DNA of 64,000 bases from Pseudomonadota bacterium (GTDB taxonomy: Bacteria; Myxococcota_A; UBA796; SXON01): assembly GCA_030685065.1 (NCBI GenBank), contig JAUXQH010000173.1, positions 31,268 through 95,267 on the forward strand, in the 5' to 3' direction. The notes below the pieces were generated by a model. The model was given only the letters and a program-made list of their open reading frames with translations, made no database searches and had not been told where the DNA came from. The translations under genes were made by a program, and so were the position numbers. This document shows, piece after piece, positions 43,239 to 54,226 of this stretch; the stretch's first letter is position 1, and the number at the start of each line of letters is the position of its first letter.

Positions 43239-44155
43239 CGCTCCTCCGCTGGGGGATGGCCGAGTACGAGCACGGGCCTCTCGTCGGGTTGCCACCGGAC
43301 GTGGTGGAGGTGCTGGCCACCGGCCCCGACGCCCCGCTCGAAGCCGCGGATGTGCTCGTCGTCCCCAGCAAGGCTCGCGTGGACGCCGAGGTGGTGCGGC
43401 GGCTGACCCGCTGCCGCCTGGTCATCACCACCACCTCCGGGCACGACCACCTCGATCTCGTCGCGCTCGCCCGTGCTGGAATCGTCGTGAGCCGCCTTCC
43501 GCATGTGCGCCGGGATGCCGTGGTGGAGACGGCCCTGGGGATGATCCTCGGGCTCACCCGTCGCCTGGGTGCGCTCCAGGAGGCCGCGGTCTCCGGGCGC
43601 TGGGAGCGCGCGCGGCTCGTGGAGCACGGGGCGACGCGGATCGGCACGGTCGCGGTCGTCGGCGTCGGAGTCATCGGAAGCCATATGTGCACGGTGCTTC
43701 GCGCCCTGGGCGCCACCGTCCTTCGGGTTGACCCCCGGCTCGCCGATGGCGTCCCCCTCGCCGAAGCGCTGTCGCGAGCAAACGTCGTGACGCTTCACTG
43801 CTCCCTGAACCCGGCGAACCTCGGGATGATCGGCCAGGCCGCGCTCGCGACCATGCGGCCCGGCGCCGTGCTGGTGAACACCGCCCGCGGCAAGCTGGTA
43901 GACGTCGAGGCGGCCGTGGCCGCCGTGCGCGCCGGTCACCTCGCCGGGCTCGGCCTCGACGTGTTCCCGGCCGAACCCGCGGACCTCGCGCGCTGGGCCG
44001 CTCCGAACGTGGTGCTCACGCCCCACGCCGCCGGCTGGCACCCGCGCCTCGGCCAGGATGTGGCGGAGGGCGTGGCCGAGGCCGTGCGCGCGATCCTCGC
44101 GGGCATGCCCGTGCCCCATACGCTTGTGCCCGATTCGGTGGAAGGCGAGCCTTAG
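43235..44155 (+). CDS. D-isomer-specific 2-hydroxyacid dehydrogenase family protein
   Basis: A 306-residue NAD(P)-dependent dehydrogenase of the D-2-hydroxyacid type. Rossmann motif VVGVGVIGSHM at about 143, catalytic arginine region NTARGKLVD at about 218, glutamate in DVFPAEPAD and histidine in LTPHAAGWH at about 268. It reduces a 2-oxoacid or oxidises a 2-hydroxyacid; the substrate is not evident. The GTG start overlaps the upstream stop (GTGA), so it is coupled to the BtuF-like gene. Confidence 0.88.
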   Translation: MTLLRWGMAEYEHGPLVGLPPDVVEVLATGPDAPLEAADVLVVPSKARVDAEVVRRLTRCRLVITTTSGHDHLDLVALARAGIVVSRLPHVRRDAVVETALGMILGLTRRLGALQEAAVSGRWERARLVEHGATRIGTVAVVGVGVIGSHMCTVLRALGATVLRVDPRLADGVPLAEALSRANVVTLHCSLNPANLGMIGQAALATMRPGAVLVNTARGKLVDVEAAVAAVRAGHLAGLGLDVFPAEPADLARWAAPNVVLTPHAAGWHPRLGQDVAEGVAEAVRAILAGMPVPHTLVPDSVEGEP

Positions 44156-44159
44156 CGCG

Positions 44160-44495
44160 TCATCCCGGCAACAACGCGCTCACCTTCGCGGCGCAGATGA
44201 AGTCGTTGTCCGTGAGCCCTTTGACTGCGTGGGTGTTCCAGCGAACCACGCACTTGCCCCAATGCACCGACAGGTCGGGGTGGTGGTCCTCCGTGTGCGC
44301 GATCCAGGCCACGGCGTTCACGAACGCCATCGTCTCCCAGTAGTCCTCGAAGGTGAAGGTGCGCTCGATCGCCTTGTCATCGTCCACCAGCGCCCACCCT
44401 GGGACCTCGGTGAGGATCTGGCGGATGCCGTCGGGGGAGAGCCGGGCCATGCCCCCCTCACAGGCGACACAGCGACGGGTGGTGAGGTCGGACAT
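44160..44495 (-). CDS. phhB: 4a-hydroxytetrahydrobiopterin dehydratase (pterin-4a-carbinolamine dehydratase)
   Basis: A 111-residue pterin-4a-carbinolamine dehydratase, which regenerates the pterin cofactor of aromatic amino acid hydroxylases. The signature EDHHPDLSVHWGKCVVRWNTH is at about 67-87, followed by the acidic residue of LTDND. The N-terminus has a CxxC-like pair (RRCVACEGG). No phenylalanine hydroxylase gene is adjacent. It is the last gene of the korA-korB-HAD run, 25 bases after the HAD stop. Confidence 0.93.
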   Translation of the reverse strand: MSDLTTRRCVACEGGMARLSPDGIRQILTEVPGWALVDDDKAIERTFTFEDYWETMAFVNAVAWIAHTEDHHPDLSVHWGKCVVRWNTHAVKGLTDNDFICAAKVSALLPG

Positions 44496-44520
44496 TCGTG
44501 AGCTCCAGTTCCTCGGGGAT

Positions 44521-45348
44521 CTAACCCCGGAGCTCGAGGATCCGGTCGACCAGCTGGGTAAACCCGTAGCCCCCCTCTCCCGCCGTCCGGAATCGGGGCC
44601 ACACCGGGATGCGAGGCAGGAACGCGTCCACGTTCGCGACGCCCACCGACACCGGAAAGTGCGCGAACATCGGGGCGTCATTGGCAGAGTCGCCGATGTA
44701 GGCCCATGCGGGCGGCGCGGCGGTCACTCCGAGATCGGCGGCGAGCCGCTCGAAGCCCGAGAGCTTGTCGAACACGCCGAACCACCCGTTCACGTGGATG
44801 CTCGAGACCTTCGATGTCGCACCGAAGCGATCGAACACTCCGACGATGCGGTCGATCGCCTCGTCTCCCATCGCGGGCACGTCCTCGCAGAAGTCGACCG
44901 CCAGATCGAGCTCGCGGTAGGGCTGATCGCTCGCGATCGCGCAGCCGGGGACCTCTCGCACGACCGCTTCCCGCACGGCCTCGAGGCGGGCCCGGTTCAG
45001 CGCGCGCTCCGCTTCGGGCTGGAGGAACCGCCGCTGCAACTTCACCACGCCGTCGGGCCCGCGCCCCATGTGGAACCAGAGCCCGCCGTTCTCGCCCACC
45101 ACGCCGTCGACCGGCCACATGCGCGCGATGTGGTCGACCCAGCCCGCGGGGCGCCCGGTGACCGGCACCATCCGAAGCCCGGCGTCGCGCGCGCGCGCCA
45201 TCGCGTCGAACGCGGCGGGGACGATGCGCCCGTGCAAGGTCACGGTGTCGTCGATGTCGAAGAGGATGCCGACGAGCGGTGCAACGTCGGCGGCCGCGAG
45301 CTCACCGAGGGGCCGGAGGCGGTCCCCCTGCAGCGAGGTTCCCGGCAA
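44521..45348 (-). CDS. HAD-superfamily (Cof/sucrose-phosphatase-like) phosphatase
   Basis: A 275-residue HAD phosphatase of subclass IIB. Motif I ILFDIDDTVT at about 28, motif II VTGRPAGW at about 62, motif III lysine region near 190 (VFDKLSGFERLA) and motif IV YIGDSANDAPMF at about 214. Substrates in this group are sugar phosphates or mannosyl-phosphoglycerate; none is indicated. The start is a TTG at 45348, six bases after the korB stop and with no strong binding site, so it is uncertain. Confidence 0.82.
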   Translation of the reverse strand: MPGTSLQGDRLRPLGELAAADVAPLVGILFDIDDTVTLHGRIVPAAFDAMARARDAGLRMVPVTGRPAGWVDHIARMWPVDGVVGENGGLWFHMGRGPDGVVKLQRRFLQPEAERALNRARLEAVREAVVREVPGCAIASDQPYRELDLAVDFCEDVPAMGDEAIDRIVGVFDRFGATSKVSSIHVNGWFGVFDKLSGFERLAADLGVTAAPPAWAYIGDSANDAPMFAHFPVSVGVANVDAFLPRIPVWPRFRTAGEGGYGFTQLVDRILELRG

Positions 45349-45354
45349 CGGGCG

Positions 45355-46379
45355 CTACTCGACCCGCCAGGTGTCGCCGGCGAACAGGAGCTTCTTCAGG
45401 CTGGCGTCGGGGGCGGCGGCCTTGGCCTGCTCGATCTGCTCGTTGAACTGGGCGTCGTAGGTGGGGCGCGAGTGCCTGTGCAGGACGCCCATCGGGACCG
45501 GGAACTCGGGGTAGTCCATCCGCGCGAGGAGGGCCGCGAGGTACGGGTCCGTCTCGTCGTGGACGAGGCAGTCGTCCGCGGTGAGGCCGTCCCCCAGCTC
45601 GATGACCTTGGGCCGGAGCCCGTCCAGCTTGATCCCCTTCTTTCCGCCGGCGAACAGCATCGGCTCGCCGTGCTTGAGGAACAGGCAGCGCTCCTCGCGC
45701 ACCGGCTTCTCGATCAGGGAGTCCCAGGCACCATCGTTGAAGATGTTGCAGTTCTGGTAGATCTCGACGAACGCGGCGCCCCGGTGCTCGTGCGCGGCGC
45801 GCATGACCTCGCGCTGCTCCTTCGTGAAGATGTCGACCGAGCGCGCGATGAACGTCGCCTCGCAGCCGAGCGCGAACGCGAGGGGCATGAACGGGTGGTC
45901 GAGGCTCCCCATCGGGGTCGACTTGGTCTTCTTGCCCAGCTCGGACGTGGGGCTGTATTGCCCCTTCGTGAGCCCGTAGATGCGGTTGTTGAACAGCAGC
46001 ACCTGCACGTCGACGTTGCGACGGAGCATGTGCGCGGTGTGGTTTCCGCCGATGGACAGAGCGTCGCCGTCGCCCGTGGCGATCCACACCGAGAGCTCAG
46101 GGCGGCTGGTCTTGATGCCCGTCGCGAACGCCGGCGCACGCCCGTGGATCGTGTGGAAGCCGTAGGCGTTCACGTAGTAGGGGAAGCGGCTCGAGCAGCC
46201 GATTCCGCTGATCATCACGAAGTTCTCCCGGGGAATGCCGAGCTCCGCGAACACCGTCTGCGCTTGCGACAGGATCGCGTAGTCCCCACACCCCGGGCAC
46301 CACCGGATGATCTGGTCGGACATGAAGTCCTTCTTCGTCAAGGCCCGGCTCTTCGCCGAATCGACGGGAGGGAGCTCGC

Positions 46380-46383
<4 letters not shown>
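45355..46383 (-). CDS. korB: 2-oxoglutarate:ferredoxin oxidoreductase beta subunit
   Basis: A 342-residue thiamine-diphosphate-binding beta subunit of a 2-oxoacid:ferredoxin oxidoreductase. N-terminal WCPGCGDYAIL with iron-sulfur ligand-type cysteines at about 28-38, ISGIGCSSRFPYY at about 58, HGRAPAFATGIK at about 80, and the thiamine motif GDGDALSIGGNHT to NNRIYGLTKGQYSPTS at about 100-145. It oxidises 2-oxoglutarate (or pyruvate-type acids) with ferredoxin. The ATG overlaps the korA stop as ATGA. Confidence 0.94.
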
Positions 46384-48206
<1,823 letters not shown>

Positions 48207-48317
48207 GCGACTCACAACCTCCGGGCGGCCGATAGGGCGCCCCGTGGGGGCAACGGTTTATCACCGGCGCCCGAGGTCTGGAAGCGCGGCGATGCTCGAT
48301 GCGGTGAATGTGTATGA

Positions 48318-48755
48318 TTGCCGGTGGTGGGTCCTGATCTCCGCGTGTGCGTTCTAGCTGCTGTCGCCGACCCGGCGGTGGCGCGCATCGGACGTCTGCT
48401 CGACGTGCCGACGATCGTGTCCGTGCGGGCGCTCGCGCGCCGCCGCCCTCACGTGCTGCTCCTGCGGGGCCCCCTCGAGGGGATGATGCTCGCGGCGCTC
48501 GGCGCGACGATCGCGGGCGTCGCGGCGGTCATCTACCTGCCGGTGGGGCCGGCCGCTCCGCTGCCCTGGTGGGGCCGCCGCTTCCACCGGCTCCTGCTTC
48601 CATCCCAAGCGGAGGCGCGGGCTTGGAGCGACGCGGGGGTGGCGCTCGGGCGGCTCGTCGTGGTGGAGCCGGGCGACGACCTGGAGGAGCGACGCGGGCT
48701 CGCCGCGGTGATCGAAGAGGTGGCGTCCATGGCAAATCGACCGGCGGTCCGTTAG
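48318..48755 (+). CDS. Hypothetical protein resembling a glycosyltransferase N-terminal domain
   Basis: A 145-residue protein. PHVLLLRGPLEGMMLAALGA, VIYLPVGPAAPLPWW and HRLLLPSQAEARAWSDAGVALGRLVVVEPGDD resemble the acceptor-binding N-terminal half of GT4 glycosyltransferases, but the donor-binding half is missing and the frame ends there. It is therefore a solitary domain or a relic. The start is uncertain: TTG 48318, GTG 48324 and GTG 48327 are all in frame. Confidence 0.55.
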   Translation: MPVVGPDLRVCVLAAVADPAVARIGRLLDVPTIVSVRALARRRPHVLLLRGPLEGMMLAALGATIAGVAAVIYLPVGPAAPLPWWGRRFHRLLLPSQAEARAWSDAGVALGRLVVVEPGDDLEERRGLAAVIEEVASMANRPAVR

Positions 48756-48768
48756 CGCTCCGCGCACC

Positions 48769-49809
48769 ATGAAACTCCGCCTTCTCGACTGGCTCGCCTG
48801 CCCCACGTGCGGCGAGGGCAGCCTCGACCTCGCCGTCACCCGCTCGGAAGAGCGCCCCGCGTACGATGGCCACTGGGAGCCCAAGGAGGACGTGCCCGGG
48901 CGCGGAGCGGGCTCCGTCACGGAGGTCATCGAGGGGCGCTTGCGGTGTCGCGACTGCGCCGCCGTGTTCCCCGTCACGGACGGCATCCCCCGCCTCCTGC
49001 CCGAAGGCGTGCCCGCCGGCCCCGCGACGGGCCACACCTGGACCGAGTTCGCCGAGGCCGTGCCACAGTTCGAGGAGAACTTCCTCGACCTCCTCCAGCC
49101 CCTCGGCCCCGCCGATCTCATGGGCCGCCTCGTGCTCGATGCCGGCTGCGGGTTCGGCCGCCACGCGTTCTTCGCGGCTCGTTACGGCGCCGAGGTCATC
49201 GCGCTCGACTCGAGCTCCGAGGCGGTGGCCTCCGCGTCGCGCAACCTCGACGGGAACATGCGCGCGCACGTGGTCCAGGGGGACATCCACCGCCCGCCGC
49301 TCAAGAAGAACCTCTTCGACATCGTCTACTCGCTCGGCGTGCTCCACCACGCGCCCGACCCGCGCGGCGGGTTCTTGTCGCTGCACCAGCTGGTGAAGCC
49401 GAATGGTCGCCTCGCCATCTGGCTCTACGGGCCGCGTCAGGGGATCATCCGCATCGCGGCCGGAGCGTTGCGTGGCGCCACCGCGCAGATGAGCCCGAAC
49501 CAGCTTCATCGCTTCAGCCAGGGCCTCGCCGCCGGGCTTCGGGTGTTCTCGCACACTCCGCACCGCATGCTCGGCAAGGTGCCGCTCGTCGGCGGAATCG
49601 TGAATCACCTGCCGGTGCACGACCACTCCCGCTGGCCGTTCGGGGTGGTGGTGGCCGACGTCTACGATCGCCTGCGGGTGCCGGTCACCGGCTACTTCAC
49701 CGGCGAGGAGCTCGAGGGCTGGTACGCCGAGGCCGGGTATGCCGACATCCAGGTGACGCGCCGCGTGCGCAACACCGAGAGCTTTCGGGGCCTCGGAGTG
49801 CGGCGCTGA
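48769..49809 (+). CDS. SAM-dependent methyltransferase with Trm112-like zinc-ribbon N-terminus
   Basis: A 346-residue two-part protein. The N-terminal 75 residues carry CPTCG and CRDCAAVFPVTDGIPRLLP, the zinc-ribbon of Trm112/UPF0434-type domains. The C-terminal part is a class I methyltransferase: VLDAGCGFGRHAFFAARYG at about 124, then IVYSLGVLHHAPDPRGG at about 185. These hybrids often methylate lipids, quinones or glycan precursors; the target is unknown. The stop lies in the first unit of a short 14-bp tandem duplication. Confidence 0.85.
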   Translation: MKLRLLDWLACPTCGEGSLDLAVTRSEERPAYDGHWEPKEDVPGRGAGSVTEVIEGRLRCRDCAAVFPVTDGIPRLLPEGVPAGPATGHTWTEFAEAVPQFEENFLDLLQPLGPADLMGRLVLDAGCGFGRHAFFAARYGAEVIALDSSSEAVASASRNLDGNMRAHVVQGDIHRPPLKKNLFDIVYSLGVLHHAPDPRGGFLSLHQLVKPNGRLAIWLYGPRQGIIRIAAGALRGATAQMSPNQLHRFSQGLAAGLRVFSHTPHRMLGKVPLVGGIVNHLPVHDHSRWPFGVVVADVYDRLRVPVTGYFTGEELEGWYAEAGYADIQVTRRVRNTESFRGLGVRR

Positions 49810-49825
49810 GCGTGAGGCGCTGAGC
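49802..49825. repeat. 14-bp-period tandem duplication across a stop codon
   Basis: GGCGCTGAGC at 49802-49811 recurs at 49816-49825, a period of 14 bases. The first copy contains the TGA of the methyltransferase gene. It is short and less perfect than the other such repeats in the window. Confidence 0.6.
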
Positions 49826-49839
49826 CGACGAGCGGGTCC

Positions 49840-51318
49840 TTAGAACCGGGCGCGGACCATGATGTTCACGCCGATCTGGTTGCGCCAGGTGTCCGGCGCC
49901 GGGACATAGGTGCCCGCGCCGCCCTCTTCGTTGCTCACGAAGTCGGAGACGTTGTTGTCGACGGTGTAGAGCACCTCGCCGACGGCCACCATCGACTTGC
50001 TGATGTCCCATTGCAGCCCGGCCACGCCGGAGAGCAGCGCCGAGGGGGCCTGCCCGCTCGGGACGTGGGACCGATCGGTCTCGTCGCGGACGACGAAGTA
50101 GCCGTTCTCGGCATCCCCGTAGGTCGCCGGCTGCATGAGCCCGACCCCGAGCTGCGGGGTGAGGCGCGGGCCCGGGAAGAAGTGCGAGCCGCGGAGACGG
50201 CCGTACACCTGGGGCGTCACGTCATAGCCTCCGGGCATCGAGTACCCGCTCGTGAGGCCCGGGACGTTGAAGAGGACGTAGGTGAGGTCCTTGTAGACGA
50301 AGTCGGCGCCGATCTCCGTGGTGCCGAACCCCATGACCGCCTGGACGTCCCCCGCGAAGGCGGTCTCGACCACCGAGTCGCCCGGGTTGTCGAAGTCGAG
50401 CAGGTTGTGGGCCAGGTAGTTGCCCTCCGCCTGCACGAGGAGGCCCACGCCGTTGGTCTCCCGGTGGGTGATGTAGCTGTCCTTCACGAACTCCGGCGCG
50501 TTGCGATACAGCTTCAGCTCGTTGGAGGTGACCCAGTCCATCTCCTCGGTCGTGCGGAAGCCGATCTGCACGCTCGCGCCGAGCGCGTTGATCGGGGCGG
50601 CGTAGAGCGGGCTCGTCACGTCCTTGATGTTGACCAGCTGCCCCTGCTGGAACGAGCCGGCGCCGCCCTCGATGCGGAGGTGCTTGGCGATGACCGTGCC
50701 CGCGCCCACGAGGCCGCCCCAGTAGGCCTCCTCGAGGGGGAGGCTGGTGACGGGGTCCGTGAAGTCGCCCACGGCGGTCTTGGCGCCCGCGAACGCGTAC
50801 GACGGCCCCTTCTGCCACTGAAGGCGCACGCCCGGCGCGACGCTCGGATCGAACGCGAACACGTCGCGCCCGCCCCACGTCAGGTCGTAGCTGTACCCCA
50901 GGCGGAAGCGGTTGGCGTCGACCGCGTACCCGGTGAAGGAGATGAGGTGATCCTCGGCCCCGCCGATCTTGTACCCGACGCGGACGTAGCTCCCGTCATC
51001 GCGGATCTTGACGCCCGGATTGGAGTCGTTCGGGTCGACGTACGGCGCGAAGCGCAGCACCATCGCGGCTTCGGTGAAGACGTTTTTCGAGAACCCGTCG
51101 TCCCGCCGGTAGAGCACCAGGTACGACTGGCTCACGTCGTCCGTGAAGCGCGTCTCGTAGTTCTCGAAGAACGTGCTCGTGCCACGGGTGACGAAGTTCA
51201 GCTTGGGGCTGTTCGCCTCGGGGCCTGCGCGCAGGTTCTCGTCCTGCAGGGCCGTCGTGACCCACACGTCCATGAAGTCGCCGGCGGAGGCGGGCGCGAA
51301 GAGCAGTGCGAGCAACAT
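49840..51318 (-). CDS. Predicted outer-membrane beta-barrel protein
   Basis: A 492-residue protein with a short signal (MLLALLFAPASAG, cleavage after ASA). Long stretches of alternating polar and hydrophobic residues follow, for example YVRVGYKIGGAEDHLISFTGY, FRLGYSYDLTWGG and VQIGFRTTEEMDW. It ends with MVRARF; a C-terminal Phe is the usual signal for BAM insertion. No named barrel family was recognised. Its ATG overlaps the upstream stop (TGATG), so it is coupled to the lipoprotein gene. Confidence 0.75.
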   Translation of the reverse strand: MLLALLFAPASAGDFMDVWVTTALQDENLRAGPEANSPKLNFVTRGTSTFFENYETRFTDDVSQSYLVLYRRDDGFSKNVFTEAAMVLRFAPYVDPNDSNPGVKIRDDGSYVRVGYKIGGAEDHLISFTGYAVDANRFRLGYSYDLTWGGRDVFAFDPSVAPGVRLQWQKGPSYAFAGAKTAVGDFTDPVTSLPLEEAYWGGLVGAGTVIAKHLRIEGGAGSFQQGQLVNIKDVTSPLYAAPINALGASVQIGFRTTEEMDWVTSNELKLYRNAPEFVKDSYITHRETNGVGLLVQAEGNYLAHNLLDFDNPGDSVVETAFAGDVQAVMGFGTTEIGADFVYKDLTYVLFNVPGLTSGYSMPGGYDVTPQVYGRLRGSHFFPGPRLTPQLGVGLMQPATYGDAENGYFVVRDETDRSHVPSGQAPSALLSGVAGLQWDISKSMVAVGEVLYTVDNNVSDFVSNEEGGAGTYVPAPDTWRNQIGVNIMVRARF

Positions 51319-52376
51319 CAAAAGCCTCTGGTTGTGGGGCCTGCGGCGGCCGCCTCGATGTCCTCGGCGTCGACCACCACGAGGACCCACTTGTCGAAGA
51401 TCTGCTTCACCATCCCCTCGACGCGCGGGATGACCTGGCCGGCCCGTGCGGAGGGGTCGAAGTCCGGCGCCGTGGTGCCGGACTCGATGTAGACCGTGCA
51501 GCTTCCGAACGTCAGCGGCCATTGGCCGTACGTGAGGAAGTCCGCGTACTCCTCGCTGCCTTCCGCGAAGGTGGAGGCGATCTCGCCGTCGGACACGCGC
51601 ACGCGCGCGCTCTCCAGGCCCTCCATCTCGTCGTCCCCGCAGCTCGTCAGCTCGAAGGCCTCGGGGACCGCGATCGTGGTGCCGTCGGTCGCGAGGGTGG
51701 GGAAGGAGAGCTGGGTCGACGCGAGGTATTCCTGGTCGATCCCGGTCAGGAGCGTGACGCGGGCGCCGACCGCATAGGCGTCGTCCGGTCGGGAGAAGGT
51801 GTAGATGAACACGCTGTTGTAGGCGCCCGGGGCATCGGCGGTATCGGTCACCCAGAACCCGGCGGCCGATCGCGCGGTCACGACGACCTGGCGGTCCGCC
51901 ACGCGCACGGTGGCGAACTCACCGGCGAGCTGGTTGGTCTCGGGATCGTCCGTCGACTGGAACTCGCCGATGGTCGGCGAGCCGAACCAGATCGCCTCGG
52001 TCACGCCCGCGCCCCAGGAGGCCTCGCGCTCCGTGTCCTCGTCCTTGTCGCCCTCGTCCGTCAACCAGATGCGGGTCGGGCCGAAGCCGTTGCGGATGGT
52101 GACGGAGCCGGACCACTCTCCGCCGGAGACGCTGATCCACGGCTCGCTGTCGAGCACGCCCGGCCGCACCTTGGGCTTCAGGTCGCCCTCGAAGGGGTAG
52201 GGGGCCCCGGTCACGTCGAGCGTGCGGACGGTGATCGGGACGTCGAACGCGGCGGTCGAGAAGGCCAGGGGCGCCTCTCGCGTGCCCGGAGAGAAGCCGT
52301 CGAGGCTCACTTCGATGAACGAGGGCTCCACCCGGGCGGCGGGGGACGGTGTCGCGCAGGCGAGGAGGAGCAACAT
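51318..52376 (-). CDS. Lipoprotein of unknown function (352 aa)
   Basis: A 352-residue lipoprotein with a very short signal and lipobox LLAC (MLLLLACATP). The mature protein is beta-rich with Ig- or bacterial-surface-like segments (EVSLDGFSPGT, PYPFEGDLKPKVRP, WSGSVTIRNGFGPTRIWLTDEG). Two cysteines (SCGDDE and GSCTVYIES) could form a disulfide. It lies between the barrel gene and the UshA-like gene, overlapping both by TGATG junctions, so all three are translated as a unit. Function unknown. Confidence 0.7.
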   Translation of the reverse strand: MLLLLACATPSPAARVEPSFIEVSLDGFSPGTREAPLAFSTAAFDVPITVRTLDVTGAPYPFEGDLKPKVRPGVLDSEPWISVSGGEWSGSVTIRNGFGPTRIWLTDEGDKDEDTEREASWGAGVTEAIWFGSPTIGEFQSTDDPETNQLAGEFATVRVADRQVVVTARSAAGFWVTDTADAPGAYNSVFIYTFSRPDDAYAVGARVTLLTGIDQEYLASTQLSFPTLATDGTTIAVPEAFELTSCGDDEMEGLESARVRVSDGEIASTFAEGSEEYADFLTYGQWPLTFGSCTVYIESGTTAPDFDPSARAGQVIPRVEGMVKQIFDKWVLVVVDAEDIEAAAAGPTTRGF

Positions 52377-53989
52377 CAGTACACCGGCGTGATGCGACCA
52401 TCTTCCTCGGCCACACCCGACTGGGGCAGGCTCTGGTACTGGATGATCGCGGCTTGGACAACGTCGCGGATGGAGATGCCGGTATCGACCTGGGTGGTGT
52501 TGCGCTCCAGCACCTCGAACCCGGAGCCGCCGTGGGCGATGTAGTTGTTCGTCGCGAGCTCGTAGGTGCCCGCGGGATCCAGCGGCACGCCGTTGATCTT
52601 GATGTCCTCGGCCACCTGGGCGTCGCAGTTCATGACGAACTCGATGCCGGCCACCTGGGCCTGGGAGCTGCACCCGCGCTCCGAGGAGCGCGCGGTGACG
52701 TAGTCGAGGAGCTCCTCGACCTCGCGCCCCGACAGGAACATCGTCGTGATCGTGTTGTCGAAGGGCATGGCGTTGAACAGCGTGTCGAGCGTGATGTTGC
52801 CCGCCGGGATGTCCGCGCGAATGCCCAGGGTGTTCGTGAGCGCGATCTCGGTCTCGACGCCGGGAAAGGCGCGCATCGCCTCGGACGCGAAGTTGCCGAG
52901 AGCCGAGTCGCCGCCGGTGGAGCCGTACCGGTTGAGCTGCACCTCGGCGTACCCGATGATCTGGTCGAGGGGGTACTCCCAGGACAAGGCGTCGGCGTAC
53001 TCGTTGAGGATGCCCTCGACCTCCGGATCCTTCGGCACGGACCCGTCGATCGCGAAGAGCTGGTAGTCGTGGGAGAGGATCTCGCCGTCCAGGACGACGA
53101 TGTCGAGCCGCCCAACGAACTTGGCGAACGCCCCGGAGTGGCACACCACCACCTGCTTCCCAGTGGCCTCGTTCTCGACGACGAGCGGGGGATCGAGCGC
53201 CACGTGATGGTGGCCGCCGAGGATGAGATCGATCTCGGGGAAGTCCCGGGCGATCTCCTTGTCGTCGTCGAGGCCCATGTGGGACAGGCCGATCACGATG
53301 TCGGCGCCGGCGGCGCGCAGGTTGGCCGCCTCGCGCGGAATGGCCTCGCCGATGTCGACGACGCGGATTCCGAGCGAGTTGAGCTGCTCGTCGAGCGAGT
53401 TGAGCGAGGAGAGGTTCGCGAGGCCGATGACGCCGACCCGCAGTCCGTCGAGCTCGTAGAGGTACGAGGGGAGGACGAGGTCCTCCAGCTCGGTCGCCCA
53501 TGGGAGGTCGGCGTCCTGAAAGTCGTAGTTCGAGGCGAGGAGGGGAAACCCCGCGTGGGCCAGCACCTTGTCGGCCAGGTTCTCGGCGCCGACGTCGAAC
53601 TCGTGGTTCGCGATGACCGCGCCGTCGAGCCCCGCGGCCGTGAGGGCACGAAACTCGGCCTCGCCCCGGAACTCGTTGAAGACGATCGCGCCCTGGAACG
53701 AGTCTCCGCTGTCGAGGTGGAGGACGCGCCCCGCCTTCGCCCGCTCGCGCCGGAGGATGAACGCCATCTCGGCGAGGCCGCCGTAGGGGCCTGCCTCGTC
53801 CGCGAGCCCGAGCGATTCGTCTGTGAAGCTGGGATCGAAGTCGTACTCGAAGTCGCGGCCGTGGATGTCCGACGTGTGGAGAAACGTCATCCGGACGGCG
53901 CGGCCGGTGAGGTCTGGCGCGTCGCCGTCGTAGGCGAGCGGCAGACATCCGCAGCAGAGCACGAGTGTGGCGATGAGCGCGCGTCGCAC
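52376..53989 (-). CDS. UshA-like 5'-nucleotidase lipoprotein
   Basis: A 537-residue lipoprotein (lipobox LVLCCGC) of the UshA/5'-nucleotidase family. Metallophosphatase domain: FLHTSDIHGRDFE at about 36, LDSGDSFQG at about 92, IANHEFDVG at about 124, GLSHMGLDDD at about 233 and LGGHHHVAL at about 254, which give the metal ligands. The C-terminal nucleotide-binding domain spans about 330-520 (STGGDSALGNFASEAMR, LDTLFNAMPFDNTITT, YELATNNYIAHGG). It would cleave nucleotides or other phosphate esters at the surface or in the periplasm. The start is GTG with GGGAGAG upstream. Confidence 0.92.
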   Translation of the reverse strand: MRRALIATLVLCCGCLPLAYDGDAPDLTGRAVRMTFLHTSDIHGRDFEYDFDPSFTDESLGLADEAGPYGGLAEMAFILRRERAKAGRVLHLDSGDSFQGAIVFNEFRGEAEFRALTAAGLDGAVIANHEFDVGAENLADKVLAHAGFPLLASNYDFQDADLPWATELEDLVLPSYLYELDGLRVGVIGLANLSSLNSLDEQLNSLGIRVVDIGEAIPREAANLRAAGADIVIGLSHMGLDDDKEIARDFPEIDLILGGHHHVALDPPLVVENEATGKQVVVCHSGAFAKFVGRLDIVVLDGEILSHDYQLFAIDGSVPKDPEVEGILNEYADALSWEYPLDQIIGYAEVQLNRYGSTGGDSALGNFASEAMRAFPGVETEIALTNTLGIRADIPAGNITLDTLFNAMPFDNTITTMFLSGREVEELLDYVTARSSERGCSSQAQVAGIEFVMNCDAQVAEDIKINGVPLDPAGTYELATNNYIAHGGSGFEVLERNTTQVDTGISIRDVVQAAIIQYQSLPQSGVAEEDGRITPVY

Positions 53990-54164
53990 CGGCTCTCCCT
54001 GGGGCGGCGGGGTCTATACGGAGGAGGTCGCGAAGGCAAGCCCCATCGGATCGTGGCGACATCACGGGAACCCGATCCCTGCCCGGCGCGTGAATCTCCC
54101 CGTGGGGCGCCGAACACCTTGGCGCACGGGCGAGAGGGGGCCTCGCGGGCGGCCGCCGGCGGCC

Positions 54165-54193
54165 TTGACACCCCCCCGGTCCCCGTGTTCTAT
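54165..54193 (+). promoter_or_regulatory. Sigma-70-type promoter for the plus-strand envelope operon
   Basis: TTGACA (54165-54170), 17-base spacer, TTCTAT (54188-54193), about 35 bases before the first ATG of the operon. The -35 is perfect; the -10 matches three of six. It sits in the divergent region between the UshA-like and porin-like genes. Confidence 0.65.
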
Positions 54194-54226
54194 GGCCCGC
54201 TTTTCAAGCTCTCCGAGGTGCTCGTG

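Noticed and set aside
52349..54226. Upstream extension of the porin-like gene
   Set aside because: The extension is antisense to the UshA-like gene and the true protein begins with a clear signal peptide.
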